Assembly: GCA_015499995.1 (NCBI GenBank)
Contig: JADNRV010000120.1
Location: forward strand, 62,001-126,000
Source of the DNA: Flammula alnicola
Lineage: Eukaryota; Basidiomycota; Agaricomycetes; Agaricales; Strophariaceae
Direction of reading: 5' to 3'
DNA length: 64,000 nucleotides
Below, piece after piece: positions 38,770 through 50,728 of the stretch; the first letter of the stretch is position 1, and each line of letters starts with the position of its first letter. The translations under genes and the position numbers were made by a program. Below the pieces are notes generated by a model that saw only the letters and a program-made list of their open reading frames with translations, was not told the DNA's origin and searched no databases.

Positions 38770-41700
38770 ATGTCGTCGCGAAAGAAGAAATCCGCAGAAG
38801 GCCTCCAAGGAATACATGCGTCCATCTTGGGTGCTTTTTGAAGTCTGGGTGTCATTTCGGATATGTGCGCTGAACTTTCTTCCTTCTGTTCAGAACGGCT
38901 CTCAAAAGTTAAACCATTGCTCGATGATCCTCACCATACAAACTGGTCATCTGTTGTTCAAGAACTTATTCAAGTCGCTTCTCAGGCCGAGTCTTTCACG
39001 GAACAGCGCCCGAAGTCAGGCAAGGCAACATGGAGCCATCTCGCAGATTCGCTAGATCAAGAAGGTCATATTTGCCTGGTGTCTCTGGATACTGGATATG
39101 TGTATGCTAAAGTCGCACTGAAGGCGTCAATCTTTGGAATATATCCGGCTTAATTCACAAGGGATTGGATGGGGAAGGCCATGCTCATATCGCTGCTCGT
39201 ACGTTCTCACTCTTTTCGAAACTAATATCTCCGATATCCTTTTGGTCATTGATTTTTGTTTATAAATTTAGTTCGACTTGCGGCATTTCGCCTAGTTGAG
39301 GCAGGGCTAGAAACAAAGCCAGGCATAGAAAGTTAGTACTCCATGGCAATTTTTGTACATATATGCTAAGCATAGATCCTTTAAAGCTCTCGTCCATGTG
39401 CTTCAATTGGCGAGTAAAGCCGGGATGGCTCTCTGTGGTGTGTTGGTTGCTGCGGATTCGATAATATATCGGAAGACGTCTAAAGCCGCCTTTGCTCCTT
39501 CAGAAATTGGAAATAATGTTGAGGCGGCCAGCGTTTTGACAAGCGCGGCGAAGGTTATTCGTTTTATTTTTCCTCCGCTCCGCTCGTGGCTATCTCAACA
39601 TTCATAGTTCGAAGAACAATTGAAAACTGCAAGTGATTCGGATGAGACACATCGACGGGCGATAGCCTGCGCTACGATTATGTACCATTCTAGTAGAATG
39701 GAAGCGGTGCGTTTCTTCCCAAGTCACACGATGATCAAGGCTTGATCATTCTTACAGGCCTGGAAAGAGGGTAATCACACTGTGGCGGATTACATGTCAC
39801 GGAAGATCACAGGTAGGTTGTTCTTGTTTCCTCCTTTCCCCCATTGAACATTCGTAAAGGAGCTAAATCACGTGTGATTAACCGCAGATGATCCCCACCG
39901 TCTCAGTATGGTTCCACCTCAAGCCGTAAGCCCTTTCATCCATGATAACATTCGTTCCCATTGGTTCACTAAGGGCTGTCTTAAAACAGCGCGAACTTCT
40001 CGCCTACAAGCTCCATCAAATTGGTAAATCATTTTTGAAGGAGCCCACTTTACAGGACGGATCCAAACCTGCAGATGCGGTACAATGGTTGCAACGAGCG
40101 TTCGCAATGGCAGATCAGCTAGAAGGTACAGCGGCCTCCGGCGTTGCGGAGCTAAAAGTACGCCAATTCAAATATGCTTAAAACAAGACCCCTTTGTAAT
40201 CGAATCTTTTAGATATCAACCTTGAGAACAATGGGTCAGCTTCAAATTTATTCCAGCGCTGACAAGTATACTCTGTATTGACTTGTAGATCCTCTTTCAC
40301 AGCTAGAGCGTATTTTCTGTCAGAAGCGTATGAGCGCGCAGAAAGTGTTCTTGATGAACTTATTCCGACCATAGACGCATCTCAACATCACGTAAGATGG
40401 CTCATGCCCCGCGGCTTATCTTACATTTCGTTAGCAAGGAGAATGACCTTTTTTTCCCATCAATCTAGGCAAGTTCCGAATATCAAGAACTTAGATGGCT
40501 GCGATTGGCTGTTCTGAAGAGAAGAAAGGCTGGTGATACTGCTCTCATCGATGGTAAGCTTTTCCAGATATTTTGGCTATTGCCCTCTTTTCGCTGAACC
40601 CTATTACAGCATTCAAATCTATTATCGATCACATGGAATTCTCGGAGGCCAATATCACAGAGTTCGGAGTTTCGTTCCCAACCGAGCCGGTATCGCTTAA
40701 CATGTCATTCATGCAGTGTTTTGCAAGATCTAAGAACGCTAAGCCACCATCAGTAAGTCAAGCCCTACCCGATGATTAGACGAGAATTAAACTCAGCGTG
40801 CGCGTGGCTGCAGCACACTTGTCACGGCTATCCATCAGCACTGTTTAGAGCGAGCCTTGCAACACGCGGCTGAACCGGACCACATCCACCGACTAATTCT
40901 GTCGTTGATCATTCATTCCTCAAAGGACGAAGATCACGCAAGGGCTATGAAGACACTTGACTCCACGTTCACAGGTACGTGACCCGTGGATCGAACTGGG
41001 AGCCTCGTTAGTTGCAACAAGTAACCGCATTGAGCTACTCTTCCCAGCCGTCTGCGTTGCGGACATAGGACTTCCAAGTGTACCTACAACCGCCTGTCTC
41101 ACGGTATGCACGCAATTTTTGGTTGTGACCCTCAAGTTGATATAAATTCTTTTTCTGGATTTTACTCAGCTGATATGGCAATATGGAGGTCGCCATTACA
41201 AAGCCAAGAAATGGTCGGAAGCGGCGGACTGGTATATGGCCGGTAGTCATAGCCTGTTCAGAATGCACAGTCCCTCGAGCGCGGCGAAGTGTTTCCGGAA
41301 AGCAGCGCTATGTCATATCGAACAAGGAGAATATGCAACGGCCTCCACGGTTATCCGCCGTTGTCCCACTAATGAAGCTCCAACCCATTATGTCATTTTC
41401 CTTACTGCTGTTCATCAAGGTTCGTCGCCAATATTCGTATACTAGCGAAGTCGAAGCTAATAATATTTCTTGATTTTTTTTCGCGATGGATTACCAATAT
41501 AGGGCTGGAAAACGAAGGTATGTGACATTCTTTCCACATATAGCATATTTATGGTGTGAATCCCTCCTACTCGTAGCCATCCGGGCCATCCATGACATGG
41601 TGAAAGCTCCGGACTTCGACCGCAAGATGTTGTTATTAGCTACACAGATCTCTCACCAGTCGGAGATGAAAGGGATTCTTCTGGCTGTGCTGCAGAGTCT

Positions 41701-43632
41701 TCTCAAGACCCTGAAAATCGGCTCCAATGGGGAGGTCGTCATTGAAGCCATGACCCTCATACGATGCATCGTTAAACTTATCCTCAATCTCCTCGTCGAA
41801 CCCGCAGCAAACAAGTAATGGCCAGATCGCGTTTTTACCGCCGGTATCGCGCTAACCTCATTGTACATGCAGACCGGTCCTGGTTGACAACGTGGTAAAT
41901 CAATTCCGCACAGGTTAGTCTACCGTGTCCAGTCGCCTCTCGAGATCATGGGTTAACTCAGGGTCCTATCTAGCCCGGATTCTGACAGAAGCAGCATCAA
42001 CACAAAAGTTGGTATCTCTTGTTTTCAAGGACATCTCGTGGCTATGGAAGACCGCCTATAATTGCGCTGTTCAAGGATGTTCTGAGTGGGAAAATGCAGG
42101 GGAACAAATTTCAGAGTTATTCGGCATTGCGAGAGAGGTAATTACGTAGCGACATTCACTCTGACTTTCTTATGTTCTTTTCTGACATTACTGTAGTTGT
42201 TGGAAGCATGTTGCCATGCATCGCCAGTCGACCTTGACGCCGATCTATGTCTTCACTTGGCTAATTCATCCTTCGCCGCGGTCTCTGGCCAAGGTGCGTT
42301 TCTCACATTTATCTTGAATAATATAACCATTTCCCACGTCATATAATTCCGATTCTCAAGTTTTTTCCGCTCGGGAGGTTATTGCAGCGACCGGAACTAT
42401 CGATGTGAGTACACTGATTTGAAATCGGTCATCTGCTTCTATTTATCTTTTTTCAGGAACCTCGTCTACTTGCCATCTCCACAGATATCAAGGCTGCGAA
42501 GGCCAAGGTTACAGATATCTGGAATAAACATGTTATTCAAGATGCCCATGATAACGAGCGCATTCAATATTTTCTCCATGCATTACGAGTATTTCAAGCA
42601 GAATTCTCGGCCCAATTGAAGGACTGGAATCAATTGTCACAGGATGTGGATGTGCATTTCAGTTTCAAGATCACATACGTTATCGGGATAGCTAAGTCTC
42701 TGCTGTTTATAGGAAGTTGTTGATTCGGGACCATTGGCTGTCGGCACTTACGAAGCAATTGCTGATATATTGGTCCGTTCTCCGTGCTATTCTGCTAACA
42801 TTAACTCAGGCGGTGCGAATAGTGGCTCGATCAAGCCTGCCCTGTGAACGGTACGCCAAATCTTTTATTCGCAGCGTCTTGGTTGACCCTAGGCTTTGGT
42901 TAAAATCTTCGTCAGTGTTATATAAATGCTTGGAGGTAATGTCATTGCCTAACTTTGGATTGATAAGAGCTCATGGAACCTGACGGTCGGTTGATGACAA
43001 CCTAGGCTATTCTGCGTGCCAGTCTGGAGCATAGTTCTCTTTCCGTCGAGAAATTCTCTCGCTGGTTACGGGCTATCTGTACCATCAGCCTTGCCCGAGA
43101 CACCCCAGAAGACAGGTTGAAAGCTATTGGATACGTGGAACACGCACTCAGCGTGATGGAAGACCACAATGACAGTGATGAGGTCCGGAGTTCCCCGTTT
43201 CATGACCCTAGTTCATTGACCTGAGCTATCTTTTCGTATGGCACATAATGCGTGTCTCGACAATAGCCTTACCCCATGGATGAGCGGCAATGGCTGCTGG
43301 CGACGGCATACAACACTGGCACCGAGTGTCTCCAGTCTGTTCAAACTCTAACTAATGTCAGCTCCGTGCAACTTATTTCTTTCGTTGTTCGATCTTCATC
43401 CAGGGCCTCAATGCTAAACGAAGCCAAAAGATGGTTTGAAGCATCCACTGTCATCTGTCGCTTTGTACCCGAAGGCAAACAGCGCGCCGAGAAGGTGTGG
43501 AATGCACGCTTGCTACTAACGACTTTCGTGCTCTGTGGAGCCACTGACTGATTGATGATCACATATTTTCGAATTCTCAAGATCTCGGAAACTTACACCC
43601 ACCTCCTATCTCGCTACAAGCCAAAGGCCTGA
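38770..43632 (+). CDS. SPO22: Meiotic TPR protein Spo22/Zip4
   Basis: Synaptonemal-complex-associated ZMM protein: a long TPR scaffold that links crossover factors to the chromosome axis and supports interfering crossovers in meiosis. Thirty short exons join in phase without any frameshift to 998 residues. TPR-like helices recur throughout, for example PADAVQWLQRAFAMADQLEG, RAYFLSEAYERAESVLDELI, KKWSEAADWYMAGSHSLFRM and ASMLNEAKRWFEASTVICRF; the C-terminal block KFSRWLRAICTISLARDTPE with QWLLATAYNTGTECL is typical of the family. The start was placed at 38770 (MSSRKKKSAEGLQGIHASIL) with a first intron 38831-38893 ending in a pyrimidine tract and CAG; without that splice an in-frame TGA follows, leaving 38863 as the alternative start. 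One exon is only 15 nt (41503-41517). Expression is expected in meiosis, but no meiosis-specific motif was identified. Confidence 0.9.
40975..41047 (-). other. tRNA-like sequence antisense within a SPO22 intron
   Basis: The 73-bp intron reads on the minus strand with a pol III A-box-like TAGCTCAATGCGG, an anticodon-arm-like GTTA...TAAC stem and a B-box-like GTTCGATCC, A and B boxes being about 41 nt apart as in tRNA. Acceptor and T stems do not pair well, so it is not a convincing functional tRNA; a decayed tRNA or tRNA-derived SINE head are the options. Confidence 0.3.
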
Positions 43633-46114
43633 GCCGAAGATATCCTTTTGGAGATGTTACCTCCGCAAAACTCCTTGTCGCTTTCTTATATGCTCCCAGG
43701 GCTACATCTCTGCTATTCCTTTTTCTTCGTTTTCTAGGCTATATTTACGTCTTCGAATCCTTTCTCTGGTCCTGATTTCAATCTGTCGCCGATCCCCTGT
43801 GTCCCTTAAGTGTCACTAGTCATCTTTGTAGCTGAATAAAGTCTCATCTTTTCTATGTTTCGAGCTCTCTTCATAGCCTTCTCTGTACCGCCAGTACGAG
43901 CTGCTTCTCTCTTTTTCGAGCTCAACGGATGCCCAGGTTCTGCCTTGGTAATCTCATAGTTATTGTAATCTATACTCGCGGCGTGTTAACAGTTTATTTC
44001 TGAGATAGTTTGTTCCCCTTCATCTCCGCTATCAAGTACGCAGCCGGGTAAGCACGACGTGAGCCTCTCGGTTACTGTGCTGGTTCTTAAGGTGCCGCCC
44101 CTGCGAGCACATTGTTGCGCCGGTGAAGTCATTCATTCCTTCTAAGTCACAGTGTGCTAATGTGGCTATTTCAAAATCTCACCTGCGAAGTACATGGCTC
44201 GCGAACTTGGTTACACATCCTTGCAGGTAATACCGCCCGGTACTATCTCCTTGAACCCCGTTTGCAGTTAATGCGATTAAATCTGTATTGGGGGTGCTGT
44301 TGTTCGAATATGCCACGAGCTACAAACCCAGCATGGTTACACTTGAATATGTGCCACTGAACATCATTCATCGTCCTTGAAATATTACTTTTCATGGCAC
44401 CTCTTTCAAATCACTCATTCAGCTCGAGACAGACTGCGCATCCGGATCACCCCTTTGTTGCACAGTTCGTCTACATAGAACGTCGGTTTTCACAGAGCCG
44501 TATGCAAATGTCATGAGCTGGTGTTCTGTAGAGACGTCTACACAGAAAGAGAAAGGATATATTTATTTAAATACGAGGTCCCTGGGCGGACGCATGGATG
44601 GGCACTTCATAAATATTGGACGCTCGTAAGTAGTATATGTACAAAGAGCGAAACCGCTCTGGCCACGCTGGCCAGGCTTTCGACGTTGTTCTATATATGA
44701 CACAAGTACACGCTTCTGTCATTTCGAATAGACGACGCCCCTTAACCGTGACCCAAGTCTGCAAACAAGTCTCCTCGTAATTAGGGGACGGATCCGTTTC
44801 AAGCATTTGTATCCCGACGGACTGTCGTGGTTAGCTGGTTCGAGAAGAGATAAACCCTCGGACTATCCCCCGCAAATGACATACATCCGGTGACTTGTAC
44901 CCTTGGCGGTTCAACTTGGCTATGGCCCTCCACCTGCAGATGCTAAATAGCATCTGTGGGTGCGCCACAGTCATGCTCACGGAAAGTGTACTAGATATCG
45001 ATTTTCTGATCTTCTTGCCCGCAAATACCCTGGCCCATAGATGTGATGCTTGAGTCAAACGATACCCATTCAGGAAATCAAGAAGCACATCGGAGGTGTG
45101 CCCATAGACATGACAGCGCGTTACAACGATAGCATATCAGCATGAACAAATATTCCAAAAGAGCTACGTGTGAATGGTTAATTTTAAACAATGTTATCAG
45201 TCATATGCACCTCTGTGAATGAATGGTGTGTATGCGTGTAGGGCGGCAGGTACGAGTGAACGGAAAGGACCCGGTCAAAGAATGCTCTCCCTAGTCGATC
45301 ACAGGAGAGCAGTCAGCGTGTAAAGGATTGAGCAGTGGCGGTATCGACACCGGACCACCGAGACCTTCATTTTCTTTCATCCGGATATGTGAAAAGGGTT
45401 ACGTAGATGGTAGCTTTTGAGAATGGGGATGCCTATACTTGGTCGACAGTCGAAGGTTCAGAAACAGGGTTCGTGTGGTTAACGAAGTCCAATAGCTCTA
45501 CGCCGGGTATACCACAGGGAAGGCTTTACATCGGTGCTGATTCCAATTGGCGACTGGCATCCGTGGGTCGTTGCTAGTGCTTAGAGTACGGAGAGAAATA
45601 AGAAGGTGAGATGGCGGCCCGAGACCTGGTACCAGTACCGCCGAGGCAGCATTTGGAACAATGAGCAGCACGAAACAGAAATAGGTATCCATTTCATGGC
45701 GGAGTAGGTTGTAATGGGGGGTTCATCACTACTATTTCTCCTAGGAAATGGTACAGAGACCGAGGCACTTTTTGGTCCAGTTATGGTGGAGTCGTGATTG
45801 TAAATCGTCCAGGACCTTATCGCAGTCATGCCACAGAACATGCATTCGAGTCGAAATTATGGATTCCATCACGAACGATCGTCAGATACTAAGAAGACAC
45901 GGGAAGCGACAACCAAGGTTGATAAGCACGTTCATGTACCTAGTGGCACCTGTACGAGTGATTAGCAGGACCTAAGCTATTGATCAAGTATATCTTGGTT
46001 TAAGAGAAGAAGATACTACGATATGTTGGGAGAGTCGGAAGCTGGACAGTGGACGTCATGGTGAAAGCTTTTGAAAACGCGACTCGGACTTGCGAGACCA
46101 AATCGTCGCGACCA
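43633..46114. other. Intergenic region without supportable gene
   Basis: Between SPO22 and the UTP18 pseudogene no exon chain or domain could be supported. A small perfect hairpin (CAGATGCT/AGCATCTG, 4-nt loop) lies near 44,935-44,954. Confidence 0.55.
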
Positions 46115-47975
46115 TGTATCCATCACGTGATTTAATTCCTGAAAATGAACTTGACCAACGTTCACGATTCTGAATCCCCTTCGTATAATTCGTGTCTGAC
46201 TTACTTAAATAATGGCCAAACATCCTCGCAAAATGATGAAGGCGACTATTTTGAAGATATCGACGAGGGAGGAGGTCCACGGATGGGCATCTCTTGGACT
46301 AGGGTGTTTGTTCTTTTTTTCTGCTTCATCTGGTAAATTCGAATATTGACACTTTCTTTCTACCATTCCTAGCTATATTCTTTGTCGATGATGATTCAGG
46401 ACAAAACCAGACAATCGATTTCGGTACCCCGCACACAAATGGACTGATCCAACCCACCACGCAGGACCCAAATGCCTCCGAAAGCTAAGGCAAGCCATTG
46501 ACTCGGATGAACACGATATCACAGGCCGCGAATATGAGAGGCGGTTTCCCAGCCAGTTTGAGCAGATCAAACCCGAACCTGCTTAAGCGCAAAAAGCCCG
46601 TGGCAAGAAGGGCAAGACCAGACCAGCGGGCTCGGAGGACGACAGCGACGATGGAGACCAGAGAGGTATTGAGTAGAACAGAAATGGGTTGGTTTAGTCA
46701 ACGACTGGAATCCTTTCGAAGGCAGGCTTGAAACGTCGTTCTACGCCATGGAGCCTTGGTCGTTGAGCATGTACACTCTGCATACCAGTCTTGGTGTTCC
46801 ATTCGAAACCCGCGGTTCATGTGCTCTGTGTCGCTACAGCAGATCTCAAAGTATGGCTATTCAATGTGAGTTTGCTTCTTATTTTTTTTATTCTTTTCCT
46901 GATGTCGACGTATGGGGCCCTGGGGCGGCATTTTATTCCTTTCTTTACGTTCCCATTAACCTTCGAGGAAACGGTTTTACACTTTAATCTATCAGATCGA
47001 ACGATATCTTTCTCCTCTCTTAACGATGCTTCATGTACATTCCCTTCCTTTGCTCTCGAACTGAGGTTCCCTTTTCGACCCCCCAGTCTCTTTCTATGGC
47101 TCTCGTCCATTTTTCTACACATACGACCTCCAGCAAGGAACCAGCACTCTCCACCGCAGGGTTTCGGACGATCAGGGTTCGACGACTCATCTGTTCTTTC
47201 ATCCTCGACGCCTGCTGGCAACTCGAAATGGAGACGAAGATACCTCCAGCACGGGTGGTGAAGGCGGTGACGGAAACACAAAAGACATTCTGCACACTAG
47301 GCTATCGCCTATTTACCACTGAGTTGCTACTCGCCATTGCCGGCCGTGGTGGAAATGCGACTGGAAGAGCGGTGCCGGTCAAGTAATCGGTTTCTTGCAG
47401 CGGAGGCGGTGATATCCGAGGCCTCTTGTGGCTTCCTTCTGGTGACTTGTGTGGTGTACTGGACAGCGAGGCTGCCACTGGAAATGATAAGAAACATCTA
47501 CCGCTGTACTGAGGGGTGAAGCGGAATTTATGGCCGGAACGTCGGTCAAGGGAGATTTGCGAGACCGCGGAAATCTAAAGGTGGAAGTTCTAAGATAGTA
47601 TTCGCTGGTGGTGGAGGTGCAATTGGGTACATGGCTATCGGGTAACTCCTTTACTCATCCCCTCTTCTCTATACGAACTTTCCTTGAAGTTAGGGTGCAT
47701 TTTTTCATTTCGATTCGCTAATGTCTTTTTAAAAAAATTTTAGGTCAAGTAGTGGTTCTGTGAATGCCTACGGTTCAGACTCCTTTGCTCTTCCACGACA
47801 TTCAGAAAGCAGGAAGCGAGGGTACGTTCTCGTCAACTGCGGTGGGCATATTATGACACTGTCCCCTACACTGCGGTCTAACGACAATGCCTAAACCCTT
47901 GCGATGGCTGGCACTATAAGAAAAAATTGATGCGTTTGGTACGCATGCCATATTCCTCCGAGTCTTAATATCTCA
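46115..47975 (+). pseudogene. UTP18: Decayed duplicate of UTP18 with promoter and introns
   Basis: The segment aligns, in order and in the opposite orientation, with UTP18 at 6.9-9.4 kb. It includes the CACGTG promoter element, the CTTCGTATAAT leader, the MAKHPRK start, the acidic EDIDEGGG exon, the FGTPHTNG and GREYE region, the RKPAVHVLCVATAD-like WD start with its following intron (GTGAGTTTGC), the YDLQQGTSTLHR WD block and the final SGSVNAYGSDSFALP exon. It ends within the last intron and lacks the last exon. Large deletions after the start and in the middle, stop codons and frame changes exclude a functional protein. Because introns and promoter are retained it arose by DNA duplication, not retroposition. 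It also lacks the same base near GCGGA(A/G)TTTAT that is missing in UTP18. Confidence 0.92.
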
Positions 47976-48330
47976 ACGCTGGCGCCAGCAGCTCGCCTGC
48001 CCAAATGAAAACTGCTTCGTCAGTGTTTGATTAAAATCGTACACAACCTGGAGCCTGGAGAAGAGGGCAATGTTCTGAGGACTGGTGGATTCGCGATGAA
48101 ATAATGATATCTCCAACTACGCTACTTATATCAGACTTGGCCTACTGAAATACGTGCATGCTCCTAATATCGTCCCCACTAATCTATTGTATAAGTTATA
48201 CATTTACACCATTCCCAAGGCGGACAAATCGTTACGCATCGGCAGCATCGCCCAAATCGCTGGATGCAAGGAGAACAGATGGGCGAAGGCTATAATCGCG
48301 TCTGCGCTGGCATCCCAAAGACACACCGAC

Positions 48331-48990
48331 TTACCCTATGACAACATCGGCGTCGACGCGCGTTTTACCATCTCTGCCATAAGAAACCACCATCGCATTC
48401 GGAGCAAAGATCCTTCGAAGCTCGCCGCGCGTTTTCACTCGCTCCGGCACGCGAGCAAATTCATCTGGGATAGGAATGGCATCAAGATCCTTTGAGGTGT
48501 AAGCGCGTTCGCACAGGTCTGCAAAGCAGCAGATAAATCTGTGCGTGCTATTGTCGCTATCGTGATAGCGTACAACGCTGGCGGGGTTCTGCGTTTCGGA
48601 CTCGATGTCTTGCAGGAGAGCTTTGATAGGGTCAGGAGTATTCTGGGACTGGAAGATGTCCAAAGCATCGTTTCTAGCTCATAGCCATAAAGACGACGGG
48701 GAAGCCACCCATTGTTTAAGTAGGAGACAAAGGGAATTTGATGTCTTACCGGAAGTCTTATGAGTTTCAAAGTGCGCGGAACGCTGTCCGTCAATTTACG
48801 GCATCTCCGGCATCCAAAGACTTCTAGTCGTCCGCGCCATGACGTTACGACTTACTCCTCGCTGCCTTCCACTGCTAGCTCTACTATCTAGTAGTATCAT
48901 TGCCGAACGACGGATTATCTGAAACAGTCGAGGGACCCCATCATCGTAGGATCACAAGCTGGGGAGGATGAGAGCAACAGAGAAGAGGAG
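48331..48990 (-). pseudogene. Gene A, copy 1: unknown protein, decayed
   Basis: The readable part ends in a 110-residue block containing LLQDIESETQNPASVVRYHD, HRFICCFADLCERAYTSKDL and GELRRIFAPNAMVVSYGRDG. Upstream, YDDGVPRLFQIIRRSAMILL and, across a GTAAGT intron, TSGKTSNSLCLLLKQWV can be traced. Small deletions between KQWVASP and the DALDIFQSQ block destroy the frame here, so this copy is broken. Differences from copy 2 are mostly synonymous in this frame and non-synonymous in the opposite strand, which identifies the coding strand. The SGKTS stretch resembles a P-loop but lacks the conserved upstream glycine spacing; I assign no function. Confidence 0.55.
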
Positions 48991-49388
48991 CCAGGAGGAA
49001 AACCAAAAGGTTCTGATTGGTTGAGAGCGAAGGATTCTTGCATGATAAGCTAGACACGAACGTGATTGAGAGGTTGAATGAAGGCGTGAAGGAATTCGTC
49101 AGGTCTCCTGAAGAGGGTTGGGAGGAGATGGGGACGGGATAATCATGTTGGGTTATTGTGCTATTCTAAGTCTTCGGCAACGGCAGTGAGAGCATTGATA
49201 ACTACTAGGAGTCCATTCGAGAGTGTTAAGATGGAGGTTGAGGGGATGGAGAAGGGGTTTATATGCGTCGTCTTTCTCTTCTTTTTTAATACTCCCTTTC
49301 TCCTCTCCTTGGACGGAAACTTTTTTAATACCTATTGAACTTACTTACAGGATCGCCGAAAATTGTAGCACGACACAGGTTCGCTCAA

Positions 49389-50054
49389 TTACCAGTTACT
49401 GAAGTCTCTCCATCCCTGATCAAGCTTGACCTCTCCATCTTCGATATACAACCCTCCATCCATTGCCAGCTTCAAATTTTCCTTCGTCATGGTCACCCCG
49501 CTTCTCATGAAGCTCCCCATCAAGCCCTCCTCGATCGACTCCCCTTGAATATCGCACGCCACGGCATTCACCAGCGCAACGTCAAATGTACAGCGCAGCG
49601 AGTGTATTTCTCCCGGAGCAGAATCTTGCGTGCCGACGAAAATACAACTGTCATCCTCTGCGCTCTCGCCGTCGAGCACCAGGAAGCAGTACGGCATATA
49701 TCCTGTCAGGCATGGCTGGGTAATATTTGCGTTGAACCAATCGCCCACTTGCTGGAGAGTGTGTCCGAGGAAGGCGGTAGGCGATGAGGTGACAGGGGGA
49801 GAAGATCCCTTGGTGATGGTGGTGATATCTTTGCTATCGATGAAGACGATTATGTCGGATACGTTTGCATTGTCGTTTGGCTCATTAAATTCGGAAAGAT
49901 ATTCTTCCGTGCAATGTAAGAGGAGGTTTAGGGTCTATAGAGTAAAGATTAAGAAAATTAGCACTTTAAAGTGGACTAATGGTCGCATTTGGCTTACGCT
50001 GGTGGGGATATCAGCGGTGCAGAACACTGGGCATCGAGCTTTTCCGTCGTCCAT
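49389..50054 (-). CDS. Gene B, copy 1: 200-residue protein, unknown function
   Basis: Two exons, 49998-50054 and 49389-49934, joined over a 63-bp GT-AG intron. The protein opens MDDGKARCPVFCTADIPTS, continues with VSDIIVFIDSKDITTITKG, LGHTLQQVGDWFNANITQP, MPYCFLVLDGESAEDDSCIF and SLRCTFDVALVNAVACDIQG, and ends KLDQGWRDFSNW. The order of a short N-terminal strand, a helix, a YCFLVLD-like core strand and the final FDVALVNAVACDIQGESIEE resembles the layout of the DUF6924 family, but this is a by-eye comparison and weak. No signal peptide or membrane segment is present. The gene is intact in all three cassette copies, while neighbours A and C decay. It is divergent from secreted-protein gene C1, about 990 bp away, with a palindromic element in between. 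Confidence 0.75.
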
Positions 50055-50234
50055 GGCGCCGAGAGGTGAAAAAATTGAATGTAACGAAGAAGAAAAAAAA
50101 CCTGATCTTTTCTTGGGAACGGGTACAGATGGAGATCAATAATAAGGCGAGACGTGATCACTCTACTCACAGCCAGAACTCGATAAGTATCAGTGTTGGC
50201 ATGTACTGCGGATATCCACAGGTATGTCCACACA

Positions 50235-50627
50235 TAGGGAACTGCACGGGTATTCTGCGGGTTTCGCGGGTTTTTTAATGTCTAGCACGTAGTATTTGTC
50301 AATACGAATTTTTTGCAATTTTTTTTATGCAAAACGGTTAAAAACTGACCAAGTTATGTATTTTTTAAGTTTGGTACTCAAAGGTTCGAAATTGATGTCA
50401 CACGGGCCACGGGTAAGCGTCACGGGTATTTGTGACACCCGTGACGCTTACCCGTGGCCCGTGTGACATCAATTTCGAACCTTTGAGTACCAAACTTAAA
50501 AATACATAACTTGGTCAGTTTTTAACCGTTTTGCATAAAAAAAATTGCAAAAAATTCGTATTGACAAATACTACGTGCTAGACATTAAAAACCCGCGAAA
50601 CCCGCAGAATGCCCGTGCAGTTCCCTA
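50235..50627. mobile_element. Near-perfect palindromic hAT-like MITE (393 bp) with 8-bp target duplication
   Basis: Left arm 50,235-50,427 and right arm 50,437-50,627 are reverse complements with about 98-99% identity and a 9-nt loop. The differences I could find are one transition and one extra T in each of two left-arm T runs. The ends read TAGGGAACTGCACGGG. TCCACACA is present directly on both sides (50,227-50,234 and 50,628-50,635). The paralogous site at 55,530-55,545 in cassette copy 2 is uninterrupted. There is no coding capacity. Eight-base duplication and TAGGG ends place it with hAT. Arms this similar imply a young insertion, and any transcript through it would form a long double-stranded hairpin. 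Confidence 0.9.
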
Positions 50628-50628
50628 T

Positions 50629-50728
50629 CCACACACACCCACGAAAATGTGTACACCTGTCACCGGTTCACCCACATGATCGTGGGTGTACACACGATTG
50701 GGTGTACACAATTTCGTGGGTGTGTGGG
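50629..50728. repeat. Inverted repeat beside the palindromic element
   Basis: The sequence CCACACACACCCACGAAAAT then GTGTACACC (from 50,629) returns as complement at about 50,698-50,728 (GGTGTACACAATTTCGTGGG then TGTGTGG). Copy 2 keeps only the left arm. The hAT-like element inserted at its left edge. Confidence 0.75.

Larger units (their letters stand above)
48030..50660. repeat. Cassette copy 1 (A1-B1-divergent region), segmental duplication
   Basis: This segment is collinear and highly similar to 53,519-55,567 and, over the B part, to 56,800-57,700. Copy 1 alone has a 393-bp palindromic insertion at 50,235-50,627 and about 190 bp (near 48,990-49,190) that copy 2 has lost. The adjoining C1 gene (51,042-52,389) corresponds to the C3 remnant of copy 3. 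Confidence 0.9.

Noticed and set aside
38863..38893. ATG at 38863 as the SPO22 start
   Set aside because: It falls inside a sequence with a good 3' splice signal, and splicing 38831-38893 joins MSSRKKK...SIL to ERLSKVKPLLDD in phase. Kept only as an alternative.
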